DNA from: Bacteroidota bacterium | Lineage (GTDB): Bacteria; Bacteroidota; Ignavibacteria; Ignavibacteriales; Ignavibacteriaceae | Reading direction: 5' to 3' | Assembly (NCBI GenBank): GCA_021796135.1 | Contig: JAJYOQ010000247.1 | Coordinates: 1 to 6,373 of the forward strand | Length of the DNA: 6,373 nt | Shown: one piece after another, positions 1-6,312 of the stretch | Layout: each line of letters opens with the position of its first letter | How positions within the stretch are numbered: position 1 is the stretch's first letter | Position numbers and translations under genes: made by a program | Notes under the pieces: generated by a model | What the model saw: only the letters and a program-made list of their open reading frames with translations | What the model was told of the DNA's origin: nothing | The model's database searches: none

Positions 1-1197
1 GGTGAAGTTACTAACGATGGACTGCTCTATATAAATTATGAGGGAGAAAGCAAAGCTATTATACCTTCTTATGAACTTGTTCTTGGCGGAGGTGCTCCTG
101 TTTATGATCGTGAAGTAAAAGAACCGGCATATCTTAAAGAGGTTGCTGCTTTCAACTTTCAAGAGCTGCCACAGCCAAAAAATCTTAACGATGCTATTTT
201 AAAGGTATTTTCCTCACCAAATATAGTCTCCAAACGTTGGGTTTATGAACAGTATGATTCAATGGTTAGGACAAATACTATAATAGGACCAGGATGTGAT
301 TCGGCTGTTATCCTAATAAAAGAAAATAATAAAGCTCTGGCAGTTAAAACCGATTGTAACTCGAGATATGTGTACTTAAATCCGAGAGAAGGGACTAAGT
401 TAGCTGTTGCAGAATCTGCCAGAAACATTGTTTGTTCAGGAGGAGTTCCTTTAGCAATAACAAATTGCTTGAATTTCGGGAACCCATATAAGCCGGAAAT
501 GTATTGGCAATTTAAGGAAGCAATTGCTGGTATGGGGGAGGCGTGTAGATTCTTTGACACTCCGGTTACAGGAGGTAACGTTAGTTTTTATAATGAGTCT
601 CCAAATGTCGCCGTTTATCCTACCCCCACCATTGGGATGGTAGGTCTCATTGAAAATTTAGACAATATAACTACATCTTATTTTAAAGACGAGGATGATT
701 TAATTTATATTTTGGGTGAAGACTTTGAAGAACTAGGCGGAAGTGAATATTTAAAAATAATTCACGGTAAAGTAGCCGGGAATTCACCAAAAATTGATTT
801 GCAAAGTGAAAAAAAATTACATGAAACCCTTCTAAAATTAATTGGTAATAAATTAATAAAATCTGCTCATGATATCTCAGAAGGCGGAGTTGTTTCAGCC
901 TTGGCCGAATGCTGCATAATAAATAGAGAGAAATTAATCGGCGCCGATATAAATATTCCTATTAAAAGCCGTGAAGATTTTTCACTTTTTTCCGAAAGTC
1001 AATCGAGAATAATTATTTCTATTGATAAAGGATATAAAAATTCTGTTGAAAAAATATTAAATGAAACAAAGCAATATTTCCGATTTATAGGAAAAACAGG
1101 AGGGAAAAAACTTATAATTAATTCCAAGCTAAATTTTGATTTAACCCATCTTGAGGATTTATATTACAATACTATATCAAGAATTATGAATGATTAA
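1..1197 (+). CDS. purL: Phosphoribosylformylglycinamidine synthase subunit PurL, C-terminal part (5' end outside window)
   Basis: The frame is open from base 1 to the TAA at 1195-1197 (398 codons), so the gene enters from the left. The ATG at 262 is internal, because upstream codons already match the family (e.g. SKRWVYEQYDSMV around codons 77-89). PurL is the ATP-dependent large subunit that converts FGAR plus glutamine-derived ammonia to FGAM in purine synthesis, working with PurQ and PurS in bacteria with the small (~740-residue) form. Visible hallmarks are TDCNSRYVYL (~codons 117-126), a run with NIVCSGG and ITNCLNFGNP (~141-162), TPVTGGNVSFYNE (~187-199), YPTPTIGMVGLIE (~206-218) and HDISEGG (~290-296), all of the C-terminal AIRS-like half. 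By family length, about 340-350 residues are missing on the left. The 3' end overlaps the next gene by 8 bases, suggesting co-transcription. No frame damage is seen. Confidence 0.96.
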   Translation, partial: GEVTNDGLLYINYEGESKAIIPSYELVLGGGAPVYDREVKEPAYLKEVAAFNFQELPQPKNLNDAILKVFSSPNIVSKRWVYEQYDSMVRTNTIIGPGCDSAVILIKENNKALAVKTDCNSRYVYLNPREGTKLAVAESARNIVCSGGVPLAITNCLNFGNPYKPEMYWQFKEAIAGMGEACRFFDTPVTGGNVSFYNESPNVAVYPTPTIGMVGLIENLDNITTSYFKDEDDLIYILGEDFEELGGSEYLKIIHGKVAGNSPKIDLQSEKKLHETLLKLIGNKLIKSAHDISEGGVVSALAECCIINREKLIGADINIPIKSREDFSLFSESQSRIIISIDKGYKNSVEKILNETKQYFRFIGKTGGKKLIINSKLNFDLTHLEDLYYNTISRIMND

Positions 1198-1894
1198 AAA
1201 TACTATATCAAAAAAAATTTTTGAATCTTACGTATATAAAGAGTTTAGAAAGCTAAAATTAGTTCTTCATTATATTCCTACATTTAAAAAAATCAAACTT
1301 TTTTTTAATCATTACTTTATCGGTTTAATTAAAAGGATGGAAGAGCATCACGCTTTTTTACTTGCAGGAGGATTAGCATTTTCATTATTTGTGTGTATTA
1401 TCCCTTTTGTATTGATAATTTTTGCTTTATTAGGAAATTTTCTCAATTCGATAAATATGCAATCTCAAATAAATGCATTTATTGATACAACAATACCATA
1501 CGATAATTATGCTGAACTAGCAAAAAAAATAATTTTTTCAAGGATTGATGAAGTTATTCAATATAAAAATATTGCTGGAATTATCGGTGGTTTTGGACTT
1601 CTTTTTGCTGCAAGTGGGCTATTTAGCAGTATGAGAACAATTTTAAATAAAGTATTCGGTGCCAAAGGCGATGAATCATATTTATGGGGCAAACTGAAAG
1701 ACTTCGCACTGGTTATAATGGTTATTGTTATCTTCCTTTTTACTACAATTTTATCGCCTCTACTTGATATCATTAAAGAGATCACAAATAAATTTAATAT
1801 TTTGCATTTTGTTGAAAAAGGAATCTTTGAACATTTATTTTTCTCCGTAATATCTTTGGTCGTAATCTTTCAGTTTTTTCAATTTTATATTTAA
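1190..1894 (+). CDS. YihY/BrkB (UPF0761) family inner-membrane protein, N-terminal part, cut short by a frameshift
   Basis: This 234-codon frame starts inside the end of purL and stops at 1892-1894. A basic N-terminus (~residues 1-50) precedes hydrophobic segments at about 57-82, 126-146, 173-190 and 215-230. The HHAFLLAGGLAFSLF stretch (~53-67) and SGLFSSMRTILNKVFGAK (~142-159) match the conserved regions of the YihY/BrkB family. These are multipass inner-membrane proteins of unsettled function, once misnamed ribonuclease BN. The family's C-terminal third is missing here but is readable in another frame just downstream (1879-2148), so the natural gene probably spans 1190-2148 (about 319 residues, normal for the family). 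The ATG at 1190 has no clear Shine-Dalgarno. An alternative ATG at 1337 (Met50) would remove the basic leader but keep the core. Family assignment is strong, function unknown. Confidence 0.85.
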   Translation: MIKNTISKKIFESYVYKEFRKLKLVLHYIPTFKKIKLFFNHYFIGLIKRMEEHHAFLLAGGLAFSLFVCIIPFVLIIFALLGNFLNSINMQSQINAFIDTTIPYDNYAELAKKIIFSRIDEVIQYKNIAGIIGGFGLLFAASGLFSSMRTILNKVFGAKGDESYLWGKLKDFALVIMVIVIFLFTTILSPLLDIIKEITNKFNILHFVEKGIFEHLFFSVISLVVIFQFFQFYI

Positions 1895-2148
1895 CTGTAC
1901 CCGTTATCAAAATAAAGAAAAGTGTTATTTTAATTGGCGCTTTTTGGGCATCTATTTTATGGGAGGCTGCTAAACAAGGATTCGGCTTTTATATTAATCA
2001 TTTCAAAACCTGGGGAGAAATATATGGTACATATACATTCCTGGTTGTAATTGCTTTCTGGATATATTATTCTTCTATAGTATTCATCATTGGTGCAGAA
2101 ATCGGAAAACTATATTCTGAAAAAAATTATACAAATAGCCATATTTAA
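1879..2148 (+). pseudogene. C-terminal part of the frameshifted YihY/BrkB-family gene
   Basis: In the frame one base back from the preceding one, an open stretch of 89 codons runs to TAA at 2146-2148. It has no Met, so it cannot be an independent ATG-started gene. Its start SILYLTVP is the family's Y-x-x-x-P turn before the next membrane segment. It continues with GAFWASILWEAAK, YGTYTF, then a hydrophobic helix with WIYYSS and GAEIGKLYSE, which is the family's usual end (two membrane segments and GAE). Adding one T to the T6 run at 1874-1879 joins both frames as QFF-SILYLTVP with no residue lost. The state may be a true pseudogene, a sequencing or assembly error in a homopolymer, or less likely recoding. 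The coding potential on both sides looks intact, so any mutation would be recent. Confidence 0.8.
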
Positions 2149-2387
2149 TCTAATCCGCAAGACCCTGTGCCACATCCACAAGTTGAACAAGAGCTACTTT
2201 CAGACTGCTCATAACTTTGTGAAGAAGAACTAACAGAGCCCATATTAGGGCTAAATGTTGATAAAAGTTTTTTATTGTGAATAGAGTTGCATTCAGGGCA
2301 CTTAATATCTTCAATATGTTCAATTGACTTATGATAAACATCAAATTTTGAATTACAATCGGAACATTTATATTCATAAACAGGCAT
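2145..2387 (-). CDS. FmdB-type zinc-ribbon protein with Cys-rich tail
   Basis: This 80-residue protein begins MPVYEYKC, the signature of the FmdB/CxxC regulatory zinc-ribbon family. C8-x2-C11 and C30-x2-C33 form the expected four-cysteine metal site. The middle (~45-66) is Ser-rich and probably disordered. The tail carries four more cysteines (C67, C70, C72, C77). The start is well supported by GGAG seven bases before the ATG. Family members are small putative regulatory or metal-binding proteins whose exact role is not established; FmdB was named from a formamidase regulatory gene. The stop shares bases with the stop of the convergent membrane-protein gene, a 4-base overlap at 2145-2148. The dehydrogenase gene lies about 200 bases upstream on the same strand, so read-through from it is possible. 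Confidence 0.88.
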   Translation of the reverse strand: MPVYEYKCSDCNSKFDVYHKSIEHIEDIKCPECNSIHNKKLLSTFSPNMGSVSSSSQSYEQSESSSCSTCGCGTGSCGLD

Positions 2388-2442
2388 AATATTTCTCCAA
2401 AATTTATTTTTAATCTTAATTTATTAGCAATTGAGATTTTTA

Positions 2443-2458
2443 ATCCTAGCAATAGGAT
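2443..2458. repeat. Perfect 6-bp inverted repeat with GCAA loop
   Basis: ATCCTA and TAGGAT flank GCAA. Read on the + strand this is a short stem with a GNRA-type tetraloop; on the minus strand, which fmdB is read from, the loop is TTGC. No T-run follows it on either strand, so it is not a standard terminator. It sits about 55 bases upstream of the fmdB start and could be an operator or leader stem-loop, or chance in AT-rich DNA. Confidence 0.3.
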
Positions 2459-2550
2459 GACAATATTAGATATAGGATTCTAATTAAAAAATATTTATTA
2501 AAATTTAACCTGGTATCTATGGTATATAATGGCTAAAATTAAGTGATTAT

Positions 2551-2585
2551 TTTCAAAACTTATTTTTTAGAAAAAATGTTTGAAA
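2551..2585 (-). terminator. Possible AT-rich terminator hairpin after the dehydrogenase gene
   Basis: Left arm 2551-2568 and right arm 2571-2585 are complementary (TTTCAAA-C-ATTTTTT type) except for three unpaired bases in the left arm, with a tight loop around 2568-2571. The structure begins two bases past the dehydrogenase stop. It is almost purely A/T and has no GC clamp, so it is weaker than a classical intrinsic terminator. Its position immediately after a stop codon is the main argument for a 3'-end role. Confidence 0.35.
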
Positions 2586-2587
2586 GA

Positions 2588-4288
2588 TTATGCTTTCATC
2601 CTATTACCTTGTTCTTCATGAATAAATAACCAACTACAAATTTTACCGATATTTATTTCTTCATAATTATTCCAATATTCTTTTGTCCTTACATGCATTG
2701 AACTTGTTTCCGATAGAGGAATTCTTTCTGCTTCTTCAATTAATTCATTTATTCGATTTTTCCATTTAGCCATGTTTTCCGGACGTAAATCGACCCATCC
2801 TTCATTTGCCCATTTATCGATATTCTCTTTACTAATATTCAATTCGTTTTCTCCTCGAAATGCCGGGATTTTTATAGCATTTCCTCTAAGTAATGAATCA
2901 CCATCAGGCAATAGAATTGGGATACCTATTGAAATAATTTCGCTTCTCAGTTTTGAATTATTAACAATAATATCATAACAGTTTTCTGAAATCGTTTCTG
3001 CACTGAAATTCAGAATCTCTTTCATTGAATTACTGAATAAACTAATTAGATGGATTTCGTATAATAATTTTGATAGCCGAGGCGGTCCTAATAATTCGAA
3101 AGCCACGCTAGTAACCTGATTTTCTTTTTCAAGTTGTGAAAGTTTTTTAACTGCCATATGCTGTAAATAACCAGCACGATAAGTCGGTTCCATAGTGGCA
3201 TGATCAAGTGAGCTTACGATATCATGTCCGGTATTACCTCCTTTAATTTCATAAATAACTACTTCTGCAATTTCTTCAGGTGTAACAAACTCCATTTGTT
3301 TTTGGGCGGTAATAGTTTCGAATTCTCCTTTAGAAAAAATGCCATTTTCTCCGGTATCTATGAAAACGGATTTCAAGGTTTGTCCCGTAGATATATATTG
3401 TTTATTCTCATTTATCACAAACTTATCAATAAGTGGTGTAGCTTCTGTAACAGGCACATCTATTAGTTCTATCGCCTGCCCTCTTTTTTTAATTTCACCA
3501 TATTCAATCTTTTTCCAAGCAATTGCAGCAGTCGGTTTGATTTCTTTCGTAATTGGACCATTTGGTGTTCTTGCCATTAAAAAAAGCAAAAGTGTGTGTG
3601 CCCCGGCAATCGATGATTTACTAAGTAAGACTCGTGAAGGTTTTTCTTCACTATGAGTATAAGGAATATTTAATCCCATTCCGCCGGTCCCGCTAGTTCC
3701 GATTTTAATATAAATCTCAGATTTTACCAAACTCATACTCGAATATAAGATTTGCACATGTCTTATTAGCTGGGGTATATAAAGAGTACAAAGAAGTCTT
3801 TCAGTTTCGTCTAAAAGGCTTTCATAATCTTTTTTGTTTTTTATTATGCTTAAGATACTTCTATACGTAGTGTATAGATCCTGATATGCAATTGCAGTAG
3901 CAGTATTAATACAGTCAATAACAATATCAGGTTTATAAAGAGTAAGAAGATTATAAAGGGAAGATGATTTTAGAATATCATCGGAAAGTTCTTCCATTAT
4001 ATCTTGCATAAGGATTTTTCTTTTGTTTTTATCAGATAATATTGAAAGTCTATTAGAGTCCTTAAATTCATTACGAATAAAAATATCGCCGCCCCATGGA
4101 ATAAAATAGTTATTGCCTTTTTGGGGATATTCTTTACTAAGTTTAGAAACAGCTTCTTCAGCTTCGCTTAATTTTAGAGAAGTTATAATAATTTGTTTAG
4201 GATTTTCGTCAACAAGTTTTCTTGCCACGGCATTGCCTACTAAACCCCATCCTCCAAGAACTAAGACCGTTTTGTTTTGAATGTTCAT
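2588..4288 (-). CDS. Rossmann-fold NAD(P)-dependent dehydrogenase-like protein (atypical SDR), 566 aa
   Basis: The N-terminus has a beta strand (TVLVLGG) and the dinucleotide-binding loop GGWGLVG at residues 12-18, as in extended SDR/epimerase-type proteins. IDCINTAT (124-131) sits where SDRs have the NAG/NTA strand-4 motif. GTSGTGGMG (197-205) occupies the catalytic-Ser strand. SKSSIAGAHTL (223-233) resembles the helix carrying the SDR catalytic Lys (K224 here). The Tyr expected four residues earlier is Val220; the nearest Tyr is Y210. No signal peptide or membrane segment is obvious. Residues from ~390 on form a mainly helical C-terminal region that I do not recognise, ending with a Trp-rich part (WANEGW, WKNRI, YWNNY). 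At 566 residues it is about twice the classical SDR length. The start is backed by AGGA seven bases upstream. It is transcribed away from the TPR gene. Substrate unknown; oxidoreductase activity is inferred from fold only. Confidence 0.8.
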   Translation of the reverse strand: MNIQNKTVLVLGGWGLVGNAVARKLVDENPKQIIITSLKLSEAEEAVSKLSKEYPQKGNNYFIPWGGDIFIRNEFKDSNRLSILSDKNKRKILMQDIMEELSDDILKSSSLYNLLTLYKPDIVIDCINTATAIAYQDLYTTYRSILSIIKNKKDYESLLDETERLLCTLYIPQLIRHVQILYSSMSLVKSEIYIKIGTSGTGGMGLNIPYTHSEEKPSRVLLSKSSIAGAHTLLLFLMARTPNGPITKEIKPTAAIAWKKIEYGEIKKRGQAIELIDVPVTEATPLIDKFVINENKQYISTGQTLKSVFIDTGENGIFSKGEFETITAQKQMEFVTPEEIAEVVIYEIKGGNTGHDIVSSLDHATMEPTYRAGYLQHMAVKKLSQLEKENQVTSVAFELLGPPRLSKLLYEIHLISLFSNSMKEILNFSAETISENCYDIIVNNSKLRSEIISIGIPILLPDGDSLLRGNAIKIPAFRGENELNISKENIDKWANEGWVDLRPENMAKWKNRINELIEEAERIPLSETSSMHVRTKEYWNNYEEINIGKICSWLFIHEEQGNRMKA

Positions 4289-4494
4289 AACAAATCCTAT
4301 TTTTTATTTAATAATGATCAAAATTAAGTCTAATCAGCAAACAAGGCAATTAGAATAATTATTTATTTATCTATTAAAAATGCCGCTATTTTGGATTAAT
4401 TTGCCATTAATCGAAAGTTTATTGATAATTGAGGAAAAGAAAGGTTATTTAAGACCGTAAAAAATTATTATAATACAAATAAATATACTTTAAT
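4289..4494. promoter_or_regulatory. Divergent intergenic region with promoters for the dehydrogenase and TPR genes
   Basis: These 206 bases separate two genes read in opposite directions, so both promoters should be here. No gene is visible. For the + strand the best pair is TTGCCA (4401-4406), 17 bases, GATAAT (4424-4429). For the minus strand a weaker pair is TTGCCT (4349-4344), 17 bases, TAATTT (4326-4321). The AT richness makes chance matches common, and if the host is Bacteroidota-like its promoter consensus differs from the classical one. Confidence 0.5.
4394..4412. promoter_or_regulatory. Perfect 7-bp palindrome, candidate operator over a -35 element
   Basis: GATTAAT and ATTAATC flank TTGCC. 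The centre and first right-arm base form TTGCCA, which is the best -35 candidate for the downstream TPR gene, with GATAAT 17 bases later. A two-fold symmetric site over a -35 is a typical repressor-site arrangement. No transcription factor gene is in the window, so the partner is unknown. Confidence 0.35.
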
Positions 4495-4980
4495 ATGTTA
4501 AAAGAAGATAAAATAGCTCTTGCTGCAGAAAATTTTAACAAAGCAATGGAACATCAGTTTAAAGGAGAAATAAAGAGGGCAATTAAATACTATTCAAACT
4601 CTATAGAAATATTTCCGACTGCAGTCAGTCATGTTTATTTAGGTGCTGCTTATAGTTTACAAGGCAATTATGAAAAAGCAATTAGAGAATGTGAAATAGC
4701 ATTGAGTATTGATCCCAAATTAAGCATAGCATTAAATAATATAGGTAATTATCTTATTAATCTTGGTAAAAATAAAGAGGCAATTCCCTGGTTCGAAAAA
4801 GTGATTAAAAGCGAAAATTTTGAAATGAAATATCAATCTTGTTATAATTTAGGTAAGATTTATGAGAATATGTGGGAATTAGTTCCGGCAATTTATTATT
4901 ATAAACTTGCACTCAATTATTTCCCGGAATATGAACAAGCTCAAAATTCCCTATTAAAGCTTATGGCTTTATTGAATTAA
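4495..4980 (+). CDS. Small TPR-repeat protein
   Basis: This 161-residue protein is almost entirely tetratricopeptide repeats. The clearest unit is ~44-76 (VYLGAAYSLQGNYEKAI then ALSIDPK), with others at ~11-41, ~77-110 and ~114-147, giving about four helical hairpins. The LG, GNYEKAI and DP positions match the TPR consensus. There is no signal peptide or membrane segment, so it is predicted cytoplasmic. TPR proteins are protein-interaction scaffolds, and the repeats alone do not indicate a partner. No Shine-Dalgarno precedes the ATG at 4495. It was chosen because it is the first Met of the open frame and lies just before the first repeat. It stands alone after the divergent region, with 146 bases before the PTS gene. 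Confidence 0.85.
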   Translation: MLKEDKIALAAENFNKAMEHQFKGEIKRAIKYYSNSIEIFPTAVSHVYLGAAYSLQGNYEKAIRECEIALSIDPKLSIALNNIGNYLINLGKNKEAIPWFEKVIKSENFEMKYQSCYNLGKIYENMWELVPAIYYYKLALNYFPEYEQAQNSLLKLMALLN

Positions 4981-5107
4981 CATCCAATCCCGTCACAAAC
5001 CAACATTACAAGATATTGCAGTTAAATTTATAATACAATACTATGAATTGATTCACAATAATGGTATTGTTAAATTTACAGTTGTAAAAGCAAAGAAATT
5101 ATTTTAA
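4976..5107 (+). pseudogene. Possible decayed coding fragment (no start codon) between TPR and PTS genes
   Basis: The TPR-PTS gap contains an open frame, overlapping the TPR stop, of about 43 codons ending at TAA 5105-5107. Part of it reads like protein (LQDIAVKFIIQYYELIHNNG, then FTVVKAKKLF). There is no ATG in this frame and no family is recognised. In DNA this AT-rich an open run of this length can occur by chance a few percent of the time, so this is only a weak candidate for a remnant. Otherwise the gap would be plain spacer and 5' leader of the PTS gene. Confidence 0.15.
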
Positions 5108-5126
5108 GAATTATTACGGTTTTTTA

Positions 5127-5597
5127 ATGAAAGTTTTAGACTTATTAAGTAAAGATTTTATTATTTCCAATCTTCAATCAAAATCAAAGCAAGATGCTAT
5201 CAACGAGTTAATAAATCTTTTTGAAAAGGATACTCGTGTAATAGATATTGAAAAAGTTAGAGATGCTGTTTTGGAAAGGGAAAAAATTATGTCAACCGGT
5301 GTGGGAAAAGGGTTTGCAATTCCACACGGCAAGACAAATGCAGTCAATGATATATTAGCAGCATTCGGAAAAGCTAACAATCCAATTGATTATGATGCTT
5401 TAGACGGCCAACCAGTTAACCTTATATTTTTACTTGTCGGGAAGGATAATTTAGTTAGTAATCACATAAAATTATTGAGTCGCATTTCAAGAATGATGAA
5501 CAAAGATGAGTTTCGTGATAAATTAAATAAAGCTAAAACTTCGGAAGATATTTTGGAAATATTCAGAAAAGAAGAAGAAAATTATTTTGATGTTTAA
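5127..5597 (+). CDS. PTS EIIA type-2 (fructose/mannitol/nitrogen-type) phosphotransfer protein
   Basis: This 156-residue protein is a complete single EIIA-2 domain. REKIMSTGVGKGFAIPHGKT (~51-70) contains the active-site His67, which takes phosphate from HPr or NPr in this family. The second conserved His is H113 in LVSNHIKLLSRIS. GQPVNLIFLLVG (~94-105) is the usual core strand. Length is normal for free-standing EIIA. No EIIB, EIIC, HPr or EI gene is nearby, so a regulatory role like EIIA-Ntr is more likely than sugar transport, but the sequence does not prove it. Neighbours are a TPR gene and hisS. The ATG at 5127 lacks a clear Shine-Dalgarno; MKVLDLLSKD is a typical family start. Confidence 0.92.
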   Translation: MKVLDLLSKDFIISNLQSKSKQDAINELINLFEKDTRVIDIEKVRDAVLEREKIMSTGVGKGFAIPHGKTNAVNDILAAFGKANNPIDYDALDGQPVNLIFLLVGKDNLVSNHIKLLSRISRMMNKDEFRDKLNKAKTSEDILEIFRKEEENYFDV

Positions 5598-5661
5598 ACA
5601 ATTCAATTGCAGATTCCAAATCATCTTTTTTTGTTAGTTTTATTCAAATTATGATTATTAT

Positions 5662-6312
5662 ATGATTAAATCGATTCCTGGTACGAAAGATATCCTTCCG
5701 GAAGAAATTACTTATTGGAAGAATCTCGAAAATATAGTCCACATGATTTTTTCAAATTTTAATTATAAAGAAATTAGAACTCCGATTTTTGAAGAGACCA
5801 TTCTGTTTTCTAGAGGAATAGGGGAGGAGACAGATATAGTCGGCAAAGAAATGTATACATTCCTTGATAAAGGAAACACAAGTATAACTTTAAAGCCCGA
5901 AATGACTGCGTCTGTGGTTCGTTCCTATATTGAACATTCTCTAGGCAAACTCCAGCCTCTTAATAAATTTTATTATATATCTCCAATGTTTCGTCAAGAA
6001 AGACCTCAAGCTGGTCGGCAACGTCAATTTCACCAATTCGGTTGTGAGGCAATAGGAAGTAATTCCCCCCTTCTTGATGCTGAAATAATTATCACTGCCT
6101 ACAGGATATTACGAAAATTAAATTTGAAGGATTTAAAAGTTAAAATAAACTCATTGGGTATCCCTTTTAATCGTGAGATATATAAGAAAAAATTGCGAGA
6201 ATTTTTAGAAAATAAGGTACATCTTCTTTCTGAAGACAGTAGAAAAAGATTTGATAAAAATATTATATCCGCTAGGCTGTATTGTAAGCACCGGGTCGCG
6301 GTCCCTGCATGA
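5662..6312 (+). CDS. hisS: Histidyl-tRNA synthetase, N-terminal half, truncated at a composition break
   Basis: HisRS charges tRNA-His with histidine using ATP in the cytoplasm. Residues 1-200 are a clear class II HisRS start: GTKDILPEE (7-15), the motif 1 region with TPIFEETILFSRGIGEETD (40-58), TLKPEMTASVVRSYIE (76-91), and motif 2, FRQERPQAGRQRQFHQFG (110-127), including the ATP-binding Arg111. After DSRKRFDKN (192-200) the family expects PLRILDSK. Instead the frame reads IISARLYCKH and ends at TGA 6310-6312. The insertion domain, the histidine-binding motif LVRGLDYY, motif 3 and the anticodon-binding domain are missing; the usual length is about 420 residues or more. The last 16 codons have much higher GC than the rest. 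As it stands the product would be inactive. The ATG at 5662 fits the family start but lacks a Shine-Dalgarno. Confidence 0.92.
   Translation: MIKSIPGTKDILPEEITYWKNLENIVHMIFSNFNYKEIRTPIFEETILFSRGIGEETDIVGKEMYTFLDKGNTSITLKPEMTASVVRSYIEHSLGKLQPLNKFYYISPMFRQERPQAGRQRQFHQFGCEAIGSNSPLLDAEIIITAYRILRKLNLKDLKVKINSLGIPFNREIYKKKLREFLENKVHLLSEDSRKRFDKNIISARLYCKHRVAVPA

Larger units (their letters stand above)
2388..2587. other. AT-rich intergenic region between fmdB-type and dehydrogenase genes
   Basis: No gene is visible in these 200 bases. They hold a long imperfect AT hairpin right after the dehydrogenase stop and a perfect 6-bp hairpin nearer fmdB. The heptamer ATAGGAT occurs twice in direct orientation, at 2452-2458 and 2472-2478. 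The fmdB Shine-Dalgarno lies at the left end. I found no convincing -10/-35 pair for fmdB on the minus strand, though in DNA this AT-rich a promoter could be missed. Confidence 0.6.

Noticed and set aside
262..264. ATG at 262 as the start of a separate short PurL-like gene
   Set aside because: The same frame is open and PurL-like all the way back to base 1, so this Met is internal.
1871..1882. Programmed -1 frameshift site in the yihY-like gene
   Set aside because: The zero-frame heptamer is G TTT TTT. After slipping back one base the P-site codon would become GTT, a first-position mismatch, so it is not a canonical X XXY YYZ site. I also saw no clear downstream stimulatory structure.
4469..4474. 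Exact TATAAT as the -10 of the TPR gene
   Set aside because: It is only about 20 bases before the ATG and has no -35 match at normal spacing (the site reads ATTTAA). In such AT-rich DNA an exact TATAAT is expected by chance.
5612..5632. Intrinsic terminator after the PTS gene
   Set aside because: The stem GATT-CCA-AATC is only 4 bp with a 3-base loop, and the T7 run starts three bases past it. This is too weak to call.
6290..6305. tRNA T-arm-like sequence in the high-GC tail
   Set aside because: GGG and CCC flank a 7-base loop, but the loop TCGCGGT does not match TTCRANY, and no acceptor, D or anticodon arms can be folded around it.
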